Below, in pieces: positions 23,469-34,400 of a stretch of 64,000 nt of DNA. Position numbers and translations under genes: made by a program. Source of the stretch: Andrena cerasifolii (Eukaryota; Arthropoda; Insecta; Hymenoptera; Andrenidae); NCBI RefSeq assembly GCF_050908995.1, contig NC_135133.1, positions 682,001-746,000 on the forward strand, read 5' to 3'. Under the pieces are notes generated by a model, which searched no databases, was not told where the DNA came from, and worked only from the letters and a program-made list of their open reading frames with translations. The number at the start of each line of letters is the position of its first letter. Position 1 is the first letter of the stretch.

Positions 23469-23739
23469 TATAAGGAAATCCTTTGGGGTCGTCGTCGCGT
23501 CACACCCGTTCCCATGGTCGTGATCCAGATGGTCGAGATCATGACTCCCCTTAGTGGTTTGTGATAAGCGAAAGGATTTTAGGGCGTTTTCTTTTCGCAG
23601 ACGCGAGCTCGAAAAATTCTTGAGCGCGGTGCGGAACTCCTTCACCTCTACACTCCACTTCCACGCTCCACTCACATCCACTTCCAGCACTGCACTCTTT
23701 TACACTCCTCTCTCATTTGCACCGGAAACGGAAGTCTAA

Positions 23740-24020
23740 TAAATATGTATAAATTGCGTTTCTAATATGTATATGTATATGTTTGCGTATTTTATATTAT
23801 AACGGAGTTATTGTAAATTATTAATACTAAGACAATTAAGATTTTTTCGGTTTCGCAGCGCCAAGTATTTTGAATAAAATATTTATTGGTATTGAAATAT
23901 TTATTTGTATAAAATAAAAATATATCTGCTTAATATTATTTAATACATTTTTTATTTGTTTAAATAGTCATTGTTATAATTGGCGCAATTTTTGTATATC
24001 ATTAGTTTTGTAGAGCTAAG
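23740..24020 (+). repeat. fragment of the CAGCGCCAAGTA foldback family
   Basis: Matches part of the foldback at 42996-44285, including GCAGCGCCAAGTATTTTG, ATATCTGCTTAATATTAT and AATTGGCGCAATTTTTGTAT, in the same orientation as 43690-43900. It lies just downstream (minus-strand sense) of the RGK exon, that is, in its presumed intron. Confidence 0.75.
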
Positions 24021-24150
24021 TATAACACATTAATAAATTTACGACAGTTTTTTTTTCGTTCGTCTGCGCGCGTGCGTTTACTTGACGCACTTTTTTGTAC
24101 CATTTTTAAAAAAAGGTAATTTTGTGGAGATATAGATTACAGTAACTCAC

Positions 24151-24343
24151 CAACAGATGGGACCTCGCGTTTCCTCTCGAGGTCGACCTTGTTTCCAACG
24201 AGGATCACGCCTTGGTTCACCATATAATCGTTTTTCCACAGGTACAGCAGAGTATCCTCAGCCACCTTCAGGCTTGGCCTGTCTACCACGGAATAGACGA
24301 CCACGTACACATCTGGATTGTATGTCGAACAGAATGCCTCGGC
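24151..24343 (-). CDS. internal exon of an RGK-type (Rad/Gem-like) small GTPase
   Basis: On the minus strand an acceptor (TTGCCTAG) precedes base 24343 and a donor (GTGAGT) follows base 24151. The exon encodes about 64 residues without a stop: NPDVYVVVYSVVDRPSLKVA, then LLYLWKNDYMV, then GVILVGNKVDLERKREVPS. GNKVDLER is the Ras-family G4 motif NKxD, and VYSVVDR with the LLYLW segment fits the RGK subfamily, which regulates calcium channels and the cytoskeleton. Flanking exons (G1 P-loop, C-terminal calmodulin-binding part) were not found in the window, so introns on both sides exceed what I could trace. This is the only host-like protein-coding sequence I see. Frame and splice sites argue against a processed pseudogene. 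Confidence 0.85.
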
Positions 24344-24689
24344 CTAGGCAAAGTAACAAGATAATTAATAACGAGGCCAGCACGATGTATTGGAGTCGTT
24401 AAAGTGTAAACGGTTATTTAACGCTTTGAGTGGCGCAGGGTTTTGAAATATACCGCTTCAAGTTGGTCACGCTTCCTGAGTGATCACTTTTGCCGGAAAA
24501 CATTTGTATAAAGCGTAAAACGTGAACTCCGAGCATGGTTTGTTTTTAATGTAAACATTCGGACATCCTCGGACAATACCCTCGTGTGATACAAAATATT
24601 GGTAGATGGAGCAGTTGAATATCACAATGGGGACTATCTTTTTAGACCGTGAGTTTCGTCCTGGGTGTAACGGTGCAACAGAGTTGGGC

Positions 24690-25000
24690 AAAATTTAATC
24701 CAATTAATAATTACATATTAATTACGATTGTAATGTAATTCTTAGGGCAAATATGAATTACTTTCGCGAATCGTTACTTATTACTCACCTCAGTTACAAT
24801 CGTAATTGCTACATGTAATTGCAGGACAATTACAATTGTAATATTGAAAGATAATTACAATTACTTACGATTGTAACTTTTCAAGACTGTTACAATTACT
24901 TACGACTGTAATTTTTCAAGACTGTTACAAATACATACTTATAAATTGTAACTATGTAATCATAATTACCTATAATTCAAAACACCAGCAGCCGTAAAAA
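24690..25000. repeat. AT-rich region of repeated TTACAATTGTAAT-like motifs
   Basis: Multiple short direct and inverted copies of TACAATTRTAA and TTTTTCAAGACTGTTACAA. Low complexity, non-coding, possibly the remains of a diverged tandem repeat. Confidence 0.6.
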
Positions 25001-25046
25001 ACATTTAGTTTAACTAACAGTAAGTAAAAACGTACCACATATATAC

Positions 25047-25693
25047 TAGAGCTGTACGAGTACTTGAATATTCGGGTAGTTTGAAATCCGAACCAATCCG
25101 GGACTCGGTTTCCAAGCCGAGCCAGGTACCCGAAAGAACCGAGCGACTCGGATAGAACCAAGTACTTGAATGTTTTTCAAGCGGTCCGAAAGAACCGGGC
25201 GGATTGGATGAAACCGAGCCGCTCGGATAGAACCAAGTCCTTGATGTTTTCCAAGCGGCCCGTAAGAAACCGGGCGGATTGGATAGAACGAAGAGGATTG
25301 AATTTTTCCAAGCGGCCCGAAAGAAACCGGGTGGCTTGGAAAGAAACGAGCGGTCCGCTCGACCTTCATTCGGACCGTTCGTTTCTTTCCAAGCCACCCG
25401 GTTTCTTAGGGCCCGCCCGCTTACTTTCCAAGCTGCCTGGTTTCTTTCGGGCTGCTTGGAAAAATTCAATCCGCTCGGTTCCATCCAATTCGCCCGGTTT
25501 CTTTCGGGCCGCTTGGAAAAATTCAATCCGCTCGGTTACATCCAATCCGTCCGGTTTCTTTCGGGCCGCTTGAAAAAAATTCAAGTACTTGGTTCTATCC
25601 AAGCCGCTCGGTTCTTTCGGGTACCCGGCTCGGCTCGGTTTTTCAAGCCGAGCCAGGCTCGGCTTGCTTTTTCCGGCTACTTGATCAGCTCTA
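25047..25693. mobile_element. hAT-type MITE, 647 bp, 8-bp target duplication
   Basis: Ends TAGAGCTG and CAGCTCTA. The 8 bp ATATATAC is present on both sides (25039-25046 and 25694-25701), as expected for the hAT superfamily. The interior is a large imperfect palindrome built from degenerate copies of a motif like GCGGCCCGAAAGAAACCGGG, which alternate with GGATTGGAT and CTCGG segments. Open frames across it are by-products of the repeats. Confidence 0.92.
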
Positions 25694-25730
25694 ATATATA
25701 CAGGGTGCCCGCGGGAAGACTGAACAGCTG

Positions 25731-26436
25731 TGTTGAGCGATACGATGTTATTTTCAAAGCTCCAAGCGGATCGTATTGTGCTCTGCGCGTTGTCAGTCCG
25801 CACGTGGCAGACACTTGGTCTGTCAGTCGGGCCAACACTTTGGGACTAAGAATTTACGACCGGCGTAGTTGGAATAGGGGCTCTTAGACCGGGTCGAGAT
25901 TACGCTTTTCCAGACGTTGCCAATAATAAACAGACGGCACGACGTCGCGCTGATCGGTTCGGTTTCTCCGAAATCACACTTGCCCCTTTCCAGTCACTTT
26001 TCGTCGTTCCAGCCAAATCAATTCAACCAATGAGCAATCATTTAGATCACGTCCTAGTTAAGACACACCCCCACAAGGGTTTCGTGATCTTCGCAGCGCC
26101 AGAGAGACCACTTTGAAAAATCAGATCAAACAAAACTCTCTTACCGTCAGCATCGACAAACCGCTTATACTTTCTGGACATTACAATCGCGTCAGATTAC
26201 AATTGTAACACAACCTCGTCTATTACTTATTTCAATCAATAGTGATTAAAATATATCGTTATGTTATTGTTCATTGTTACGCGCTGTAGTGTCTGTGTTT
26301 CATTTCACTCGACCTATCACATTCTAATCATCATCAACCAGTGAACTCGTGTGGCGTAAAAACCGCACGGAGTGTGACATTGTGTCGTCGGAGACTTACA
26401 CCCTCCAAATATAAAGGCGACATTTTGGCCACAACA
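25731..26436 (+). repeat. 5' LTR of the BEL/Pao element
   Basis: Begins TGTTGAGCGATACG and ends GGCCACAACA. Matches 33693-34400 throughout. An AATAAA-like signal lies in CCAATAATAAACAG near 25925. Confidence 0.95.
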
Positions 26437-26439
26437 TTT

Positions 26440-26457
26440 TGGTCCTTCGAGCCGGAT
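26440..26457 (+). other. primer-binding site complementary to tRNA-Tyr
   Basis: TGGTCCTTCGAGCCGGAT starts 3 bases after the 5' LTR. It is the exact complement of the 3' end of animal tRNA-Tyr including CCA (..CCGGCTCGAAGGA-CCA, recalled from the known tRNA sequence). Confidence 0.85.
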
Positions 26458-26910
26458 CTACAAGTGCCTGAAGTGCCTTGAATCGCACCTACTTGGACAA
26501 CATATCCAGTGCTGTGAAAGAACAGAACACCTCATCGCCAAGGAGTAGCAACCAGAGAGCGGGACTCGGCAGATCACCTCATCGTCAAAAGGCCCAGCAG
26601 CCGAGGGACTACAACACCAGGTCGTAACCTCGCATAACTCATCAGCGACAGCAACAGTAGCTGAGCACCAGGGATCGGCGTAACCAGCTTCGCAGCGGTG
26701 CCGAGACGACGGCACGGACTTCGTCCAGAGTCAACGTCGAGGACGTTACTACCAGCATCAGTCGCATCATCTACCTTTTGACAAGCCGAGAGGACTAACC
26801 AGAGACATCGACCACGTAAGTTGCATTCAGTTGTTGCTTGTGAGTCACCTATTGAATTATCAACTCCTACTACCTCGTGTCTCGCGTTTCTATCGTGGTA
26901 AAATCTCGCC

Positions 26911-28737
26911 ATGGCACCGACTCCGGAAGAACGTCAGAGAACCTTAAAGTTGAAGCGTGAAGCGTTTAAATTGGAACTTGAAACGTTTCAACTATTAGTA
27001 GATGGTTCCGAATCGGGAGATTCGGGCAGTCAAATCCAAGTACATTTTGAAGAACTCGAGCAAGAGTATACAGTGTTTTGTAAGACGCAAGCGGAGTTAG
27101 ACGCTGCAGATACCACCGGGGAGTTAATGCGCGAACGAATAGCTTTAAAATCCGCGTTCAGTACTTGCAAAGCACGCGCGATGGATATTTTGAATAAACT
27201 CCAACCTCATTCGCAAACTGTTGGTGGATTAGGGGTTGAATCCTTAAATTTACGAGCGTCGCCACAATCAACCATCGAGACTGTCGATAAAGATGTGTAT
27301 TTGCCAAAAATCAATTTGCCAACCTTTGCTGGAGCATACGAGGACTGGCCCGGGTTTTCTGACCAGTTTCAGTCTTCAATCCACGAAAACGTACGCATTA
27401 AGGAATGCAAGAAACTCTTATACCTCAGATCGTGTTTAAAGGACGAAGCAGCGAAAGCTATAGAATCGGTGGGAAACTCCGCTGCCAATTACATGGTCGC
27501 TTGGAACCTGTTAGAGAAGCGCTATAATCAACCCGCAAGCATCGTTACAAATCATTTGAGGGCAATCGTTGACGCACCGTTGTTGCAAAAGCCAACACAT
27601 CGCGATTTTAGAACGTTTCTGAACCTCATGGAGGCTCATTACCGCGCGTTACAATCTCTGCAGCAGCCTAGTGCCGATACCGTGCTTATTCATTTGATTG
27701 TATCTCAACTGGATGAAGAATCCGCGCTCAAGTGGAAGGAACACACGCGTGGTACAGCGTTTCCGAGTTTGGAGAAGTTATTTTCCTTCTTGCATGATCG
27801 ATATCAGATGATCGAACCCGTCGGCGGGGGAGAACCCACTGCTGCGAGTCCTGCCGTGGCTCCTGCCGCAGCTAACAAAACTGTTAGAAATCGACAAGAC
27901 ATACAAAATCGTAACAAACCCGCAATAAGGGAACTACGATCGAACACTCAAATTCATTCCACCCAGAACGCGATATTATGCAGCTTTTGTCGAGAGCCAC
28001 ATTTTTCCCAAAATTGCAGCAAGCTCCTTAGCCTTTCCGTACCAGAAAGGTCAAAATTAGTGAAGGAAAAACATCTTTTTTTTAATTGCCTACGGTCAAA
28101 CCATTCAGTGAGGGACTGTCAGGCAAGTACTTGCCGACGATGCCATAAACGGCATCACACTTTATTGCACGTAGACCCTACCCCCACACCAGCAGCGGTG
28201 CAGGTAAGCAATACCTGCTCGGTAGTAAGCGCTCGGCCGATGGTAATTTTATGTACGGCGGTCATCGACATCGCTGATCGGTTCGGAAAACCTCATAAAT
28301 GCAGGGTGCTACTAGATTCATGCGCCGAGTCGCGTTTTTTATCGGATAGAATGTGCCGACAACTTAATTTACCCACGGAAACTGTGAATATACCTCTTTG
28401 TGGCACAAACGCTATGAATTCAGCTAGTACTAAACTCACTCGGGCACAAATTAAATCGCGAAATTCTCGTTATTCAAAGAACGTAACATTCTTGATAGTT
28501 CGGGAGGTTTCACAACCATTACCTCATGACCTAATTGATAGGCAAGCATTGAATATTCGTGCCGGGATACATTTAGCAGATCCAGAGTATCATATACCCG
28601 GCAATATAGACGGAATTCTTGGTGGTCAATTCTTCTGGGACTTGATGTGCATTGTTCGAATAGTTCTAGCGAATCAATGCACTAGACTGCAAAAAAACTC
28701 AATTCGGTTGGATAGTGGTTGGACATGTACCGGATAA
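26911..28737 (+). CDS. BEL/Pao Gag-protease region (608 codons, frameshifted at its end)
   Basis: Starts at the ATG at 26911 (GCCATGG context), 453 bp after the primer site. Residues 1-120 are a charged helical region. Residues about 125-300 match the DUF1759 capsid-like domain (LPKINLPTFAGAYEDWPGF, YLRSCLKDEAAKAIESV). Cys/His clusters at about 350-425 (CSFCREPHFSQNC, CRRCHKRHH) are the nucleic-acid-binding knuckles. Residues about 445-600 match the DUF1758 aspartic protease (VLLDSCAES with the catalytic Asp, then GILGGQFFWDLMCI). The true polyprotein should run on into pol. Here a seven-A run at 28691-28697 shifts the frame and the last 13 or so residues are out of frame. Confidence 0.92.
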   Translation: MAPTPEERQRTLKLKREAFKLELETFQLLVDGSESGDSGSQIQVHFEELEQEYTVFCKTQAELDAADTTGELMRERIALKSAFSTCKARAMDILNKLQPHSQTVGGLGVESLNLRASPQSTIETVDKDVYLPKINLPTFAGAYEDWPGFSDQFQSSIHENVRIKECKKLLYLRSCLKDEAAKAIESVGNSAANYMVAWNLLEKRYNQPASIVTNHLRAIVDAPLLQKPTHRDFRTFLNLMEAHYRALQSLQQPSADTVLIHLIVSQLDEESALKWKEHTRGTAFPSLEKLFSFLHDRYQMIEPVGGGEPTAASPAVAPAAANKTVRNRQDIQNRNKPAIRELRSNTQIHSTQNAILCSFCREPHFSQNCSKLLSLSVPERSKLVKEKHLFFNCLRSNHSVRDCQASTCRRCHKRHHTLLHVDPTPTPAAVQVSNTCSVVSARPMVILCTAVIDIADRFGKPHKCRVLLDSCAESRFLSDRMCRQLNLPTETVNIPLCGTNAMNSASTKLTRAQIKSRNSRYSKNVTFLIVREVSQPLPHDLIDRQALNIRAGIHLADPEYHIPGNIDGILGGQFFWDLMCIVRIVLANQCTRLQKNSIRLDSGWTCTG

Positions 28738-31700
28738 ACCAGCGGTTCAATCAGTTACTTGCAATTTGACGCTAGACGATCTCCAAACGGACATGCATAA
28801 ATTTTGGAACCTTGAGGAGTGTCCCTCCGTTAAACTATTGTCTCCCGAAGAACAAGCGTATGAAAATCACTACATTTCCCATACGACTCGCGATGCAGTG
28901 ACCGGTCGATACACAGTTAGTCTTCCATTTAACGATCAGAGAAAGAAGCTTGGTGAATCATATCAGATAGCATTGAAACGATTTTTGTCCTTAGAACGGT
29001 CTCTCAACAGAAGTCATGTTATCAAGAGTCAATACGTTGAATTTCTTAAAGAATACGAATGCTTAGGTCATATGACACAAGTTACAAACGAAAGCACCAC
29101 AGGTATCTATCTGCCTCATCATCCCGTGGTCAAAGATAATAGCCTGACTACAAAGGTCAGGGTGGTATTCGATGCATCAGCGCGTTCATCATCCGGTGTA
29201 TTGTTGAATGAAACGCTGATGGTGGGACCAACGATCCAAGACGATTTGGTCAGTTTAATCACGCGATTTCGTTTACATAAATATGTGCTAACCGCCGATA
29301 TAGCAAAAATGTATCGGCAAATTAATGTACGTGCGGTAGATCGAAAATATCAACGTATCTTATGGTGCGAGAACTCTAACCATCCGCTCAAAACGTACGA
29401 GTTAAACACAGTTACATACGAGACGGCATCAGCTCCTGTTCTGGCAATTAGAACTCTCCACCAATTAGCACATAACGAGATTACCAATCACCAATAGCTG
29501 CAAACGCGTTTCTTAAAGACTTTTATGTCGATGATGTGCTCACAGAAGCGGATTCGTTGGACGAGGCTATGGTTCTTAGGGATGATTTGATCCGTTTGGC
29601 CGCGAAGGGAGGATTCCAACTTCGACAATGGGTATCAAATGACTCGCGTTTGCTCGAGTCATTTCAGGATGTCAGTAGCAATGATCATATGGTGTTGAAC
29701 GCGTCTGATGAAAAAAAGACGCTGGGGTTATACTGGAAGGCTGAACAGGATGTGCTAGGGTACACCATTAAGCAGGTAGAACCTTTACAGAAGGTCACCA
29801 AACGCAATATTTTATCCCGTATTGCCCAACTCTTCGACCCTTTAGGGTTATTAGGTCCTGTTATTGTACAGGCTAAGATGCTGATGCAGAGCCTCTGGAA
29901 ATGCAAACTCGATTGGGATGAGTCGGTTCCAGCAGACATTTATGGGGCGTGGATTAATTTCCAGTCGCAATTGCCCTTGATCCAACGCATTCAAATCCCA
30001 AGACGTGTTATTTCCGGTGTTCATACCCATCTGCAGTTACACGGGTTCTGCGATGCTAGCGAACAAGCGTACGGCGCGTGCATATACATTCGTACGACAT
30101 GCGATGGCCAAAAGTTAAGCGCACAACTCGTGTCGTCAAAATCAAAGGTTGCACCTTTGAAAACTCAATCTCTTCCACGGTTGGAGCTGTGTGGTGTGGT
30201 ATTGCTAATCAAGTTATACCAAATTATTACCAAGGCCATAAATATCTCATTTGAAAAAGTAGTGTTTTGGTCGGATTCGACAATCACGCTGCAATGGATA
30301 CGTACCGCACCACATACACTCAAAACGTTTGTTGCAAATCGCGTTAGCCAGATACAGCAACACAGTATTCCAAGTCAATGGTTATATGTACCTTCCGAAC
30401 ACAACGCCGCTGATCTATTATCACGGGTGTAACAAACCTCCAAAACTGCGCCTTTCTTTTTCGCGTTAATAAAACCAATTAATAAGCACTTAAATACTTA
30501 TATTTTTATTATATTCTTATTAATCCTACTTTTATAAGGTGTGTTTAGTATTAATATTAAAATTAGCTCAGAGTATCGCGAGACGCGAGTGCGATGAAAG
30601 AGAGAATCGAGTGATGAAGAGTGGGAGAATCGAACGCATGCGCGATCCTCAGTCAATCGGCGGATCGGCGAGAGTAAGGATCGAGAACAGAGAAATATGC
30701 ATAGCAATGAGTGGGAGAATCGAGCGTTCCACGCGCGCCTGCGCACTAACCAGTCGATTTGTAGACCGGCTGGAGAACAGATCGAGCGAGTCGAGAATCA
30801 TTGACGCGTTATAGTCGAACTCCATTCCTATTGGTGTGCTCCCAAAATCCAGAACATGTATAAATACGGGCACGATAGCCCAGAGAGATTCATTCCATTC
30901 TATTCGGTTCATTCGATACCAGTCAAGAATTCTATTTCAAGCATTCAATTATTCAATGTAAAAGGATCATTTAAAGCTTATAGCTGATCCCAACATAAAT
31001 TAATGCTCCAACTTTGGAAGCCGCTTTGTAGGCCCCTCGGTTCTGTCGAGCGTCCCAACCAAAGCCATAGTCGCTAAGTTTGACGAGACGTTCAGGCCGT
31101 GGAAGCTGCCTTGTAGGCCCCTTAGTTAGTTGAAGCAAAGTTATTAATTCTTATTCTCAGGTTAGTACATTACTCCTGAGCAACGTGGGACTGAGATCAC
31201 TCCAGGTGGCAAACCTGCCCCTGATGAAACGGAGAACAATTTAAAACGTATCTCAACTTAACATATTCAATTCCTAAATCCTAAACTACTACATAAACCT
31301 ATTATCCTTCTATATTGACCGAGAGTCACTATCCATAATCTAATTCATTCTATCGACTAAGACGTCATTATTAGTCATTTAAGTTACATATATTAAATTG
31401 ATCGATCAAACGGGCGTTCTTTTGTACCGACCGAGAGTCGCAACCCAAGACGATCAACTTTATTTCTTTGTACCGACCGAGAGTCGCAACCTATTTAATT
31501 ATTATAATTCCTTTAAAATTATAAAGTGTTAATTTATGTTTGTTTGTATGATTTAGAAGTGTTTTCCTGAATAAACACTATTAAGTTAAATTCTTGTTCT
31601 TGAATTTTAATTCTTAACGCACGCCACTCGAACCAATCCCGAAATCCTGTAAGAAGCGTTACGTCACGCTCGACACCGTTACACGGGGATCCAACATCCA

Positions 31701-33338
31701 AAATTCTATTTCTGCAACCAGCAGGTTCAGCGGACCCCAATGGCTATCTCAGTCAGAAGACACTTGGCCGCAATATGACATGCAGCCGATAGACATTCCC
31801 GAGAAGCGCAAAGTTGTGGTGTTACACGCAATGACCAACGCGGAATTTCGATTGTTGGAGAAATTCTCTTCATTTGTGCTGTTACAACGCGTTACGGCGT
31901 ATTGTCTTAGATTTTATTATAATACCTGTCATAAGCCGAAGCGTGTAGGGCCTCTCACTTCTGACGAGTTAACCCAAGCACATCTTCGATTAATACGGTT
32001 GCTGCAGGGATTGGTATTTGCGAAGGAGATTCACGATCTTTCCACTGGCGAAAGCACTAAATGCGGAAATCGATTCACTGCCTTATGTCCGTTTTTGGAT
32101 AAAGATGGACTGTTAAGGGTAGGCGGTAGATTAACGCATTCATTACTATCTTACTCAGTTAAGCATCCGTTATTATTACCTCAAAACCACTTTCTTACGG
32201 AGCTAATAATTCGGAAAATTCATGTAAAACACGGTCACATTGGAGCACGAGGCACGTTGCACGCGGTGCGTCAGAGGTATTGGCCGATTAACGGTATGAT
32301 GGCGGTCAAGTCTGTTCTTCGGAAATGTATTACGTGTCATAAACTCACGGTTATAGTTCCTCAATATCCAATGGGTCAACTTCCGAGGGACAGGGTTGTA
32401 TTGAACCGACCGTTTTTGGTGACGGGGGTTGATTACTGCGGGCCGTTTCACATTAAGGAGAAAAAGCTTCGGAACACCAAGAAAATCAAAACTTATGTGG
32501 CGGTGTTTGTATGATTCAGCACTAAGACAGTGCATTTAGAACTCGTCAGTGATATGACATCGGACGTCTTCCTTGCTGCTTTGAAACGATTTTTTGCTAG
32601 GCGAGGTAAGTGTACCGATTTATATAGCGACAATGGCACTAATTTCGTTGGTGCAAGTCGTGAATTGCAAAAGATACGTGATGCAATTCTTAAACATGAC
32701 CTTAAGGATCAATTTCACAAATATTTATCGGAGCACCATGTTCGTTGGCACTTTATTCCTCCACGTGCTCCCCATTTCGGTGGATTATGGGAAGCTGCTG
32801 TCAAATCCATGAAACATCATTTAATACGTATTGTGGGAAACACTGTACTCACGTTCGAGGGGTTCACAACATGTCTCGCGGAAATAGAAGCAATCCTTAA
32901 TTCTCGACCACTGACTCCGTTGTCATCTGACCCGAATGACCTCAGTCCATTAACTCCTGGTCATTTCCTAATAGGTGACTCGTTAACAAGCACTCCTGAG
33001 TGCGATTTTACAAGTGTCAAAACAGGTCGACTTTCATCTTGGCAACATATCCAGCAACTCCGTCAGCATTTTTGGTCAAGATGGTATAGGGAGTATCTGA
33101 ATGAGCTGACCGTCAGGAGAAAATGGCATGACGAACAAACCACTCCCAAATTACGGAAGGAATGCTAGTTAATCTGAAGGAATACAACACACCTCCATTA
33201 TGCTGGCCTATGGGACGAATTGTCGCTACTTATCCTGGTGAGGATGGTATTGTTAGAGTGGCAACTGTGAAAACTTTAACCGGGGAATATAAGCGTAGGA
33301 TTAAGAGATTAAGTTCTTTACCTGTAACTGATAATTGA
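28698..33338 (+). pseudogene. BEL/Pao Pol region, broken by frameshifts, a stop and a solo LTR
   Basis: Order: linker and RT (VRVVFDASARSSSG, LTADIAKMYRQINV, then FYVDDVLT at about 29521-29544), the peptidase-A17/RNase H region (LFDPLGLLGPV, GFCDASEQAYGA, LPRLELCG, WSDSTITLQW), then the integrase. The integrase has a His/Cys region, GVDYCGPFH, SDNGTNF and HFGGLWEAAV as the D, D, E positions, and a C-terminal DUF5641 part ending at 33338. Lesions visible: a frameshift near 29480 just before YVDD, the solo LTR at 30428-31683, an in-frame TGA at 32512-32514 in an otherwise continuous integrase frame, and a frameshift near 33155. Not functional. Confidence 0.93.
30428..31683 (+). mobile_element. 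solo LTR inserted in BEL pol (1256 bp)
   Basis: Begins TGTAACAAACC and ends ACCGTTACA. The 4-bp duplication CGGG lies at 30424-30427 and 31684-31687. Without it the pol frame reads continuously through the RNase H end (ADLLSR) into the next segment (GPQWLSQ). It has a TATA-like TGTATAAATACG at about 30855 and an AATAAA near 31572. It also has two copies of a TTTGTAGGCCCCT-like segment and three of CCGAGAGTCRC. Four-base duplication suggests a Gypsy-type integrase. No second copy is seen in the window. Confidence 0.92.
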
Positions 33339-33678
33339 AACATTACCTTGTTTATTAGTATTAGATCAATTTATAACCCTAGTTTGTAGGCGATTATCCG
33401 TAGTCGGTCTAAATTAATCGGGTTTTCTTTATCACTTTCGTGTGCTGTGCGTCGGCATGTTTGTATGACACGATTCGGGTTCGTGTGGTGTGTGTTTTAT
33501 TTTATGTGTCATATATATATAATAGTGTGTTCGACATATGTACTTTTTTCTTAATGGTTTATTATGTGACTTGAAGCTAATTCCAGTGTGATGTGTGCAA
33601 CCTCGCGACAGCGTTAATCGGTTTATGGAGATTATGCTACGTACGCACGTTTTTAGATTGTATTGAACGTAATCGTTC

Positions 33679-33692
33679 AAGAGGGGGCAGCA
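33679..33692 (+). other. polypurine tract
   Basis: AAGAGGGGGCAGCA immediately precedes the 3' LTR, as expected for plus-strand priming. Confidence 0.8.
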
Positions 33693-34400
33693 TGTTGAGC
33701 GATACGATGTAATTTTCAAAGCTCCAAGCGGATCGTATTGTGCTCTGCGCGTTGTCAGTCCGCACGTGGTAGACACTTGGTCTGTCAGTTGGGGCCTAAC
33801 ACTTTGGGACTAAGAATTTACGACCGGCGTAGTTGGAATAGGGGCTCTTAGACCGAGTCGAGATTACGCTTTTCCAGACGTTGCCAATAATAAACAGACG
33901 GCACGACGTCGCTCTGATCGGTTCGGTTTCTCCGAAATCACACGTGCCCCTTTCCAGTCACTTTTCGTCGTTCCAGCCAAATCAATTCAACCAATGAGCA
34001 ATCATTTAGATCACCTCCTAGTTAAGACACACCCCCACAAGGGTTTCGTGATCTTCGCAGCGCCAGACAGACCACTTTGAAAAATCATATCAGACAAAAC
34101 TCTCTTACCGTCAGCATCGACAAACCGCTTATACTTTCTAGACATTACAATCGCGTGAGATTACAATTGTAACACAACCTCGTCTATTACTTATTTCAAT
34201 CAATAGTGATTAAAATATATCGTTATGTTATTGTTCATTGTTACGCGCTGTAGTGTCTGTGTTTGATTTCACTCAACCTATCACATTCCAATCATCATCA
34301 ACCAATGAACTCGTGTGGCGTAAAAACAGCACGGAGTGTCACATTGTGTCGTCGGAGACTTACACCCTCCAAATATAAAGGCGACATTTTGGCCACAACA
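33693..34400 (+). repeat. 3' LTR of the BEL/Pao element
   Basis: TGTTGAGCG..CCACAACA, 708 bp, followed by the target duplication AGCTG. About 350 bp of non-coding sequence separates the pol end (33338) from this LTR. Confidence 0.95.

Larger units (their letters stand above)
20264..23640 (+). mobile_element. LTR of the hairpin-array family, copy 2, split by a pogo element
   Basis: Begins TGCTACGAGCCGGG (one change from TGTTACGAG). It follows the solo LTR at 49724 to 20960, then resumes at 23471 after the pogo insertion and is recognisable to about 23635 (GCAGACGCGAGCTCGAAAA). The 3' terminus ending ..CGTAACA is not found. Two hairpin units are present (20354-20457). Non-coding. Confidence 0.88.
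25731..34400 (+). mobile_element. BEL/Pao LTR retrotransposon, complete but inactivated
   Basis: Two LTRs (TGTTGAGCG..CCACAACA, 706 and 708 bp) flank a leader, gag-protease and pol. The 5-bp duplication AGCTG lies at 25726-25730 and 34401-34405. The target is a CAGGGTG-ended repeat: its left end (25702-25730) continues at 34401. By eye the LTRs differ at roughly 20 positions (about 3%), so the insertion is moderately old. Coding damage includes frameshifts, a stop and a 1.26-kb solo LTR. No env-like ORF is present. Confidence 0.96.

Noticed and set aside
25014..25887. ORFs of 135-202 codons over the hAT-type MITE
   Set aside because: They follow the internal GCGG/CCGG repeat on both strands and run into the BEL LTR.
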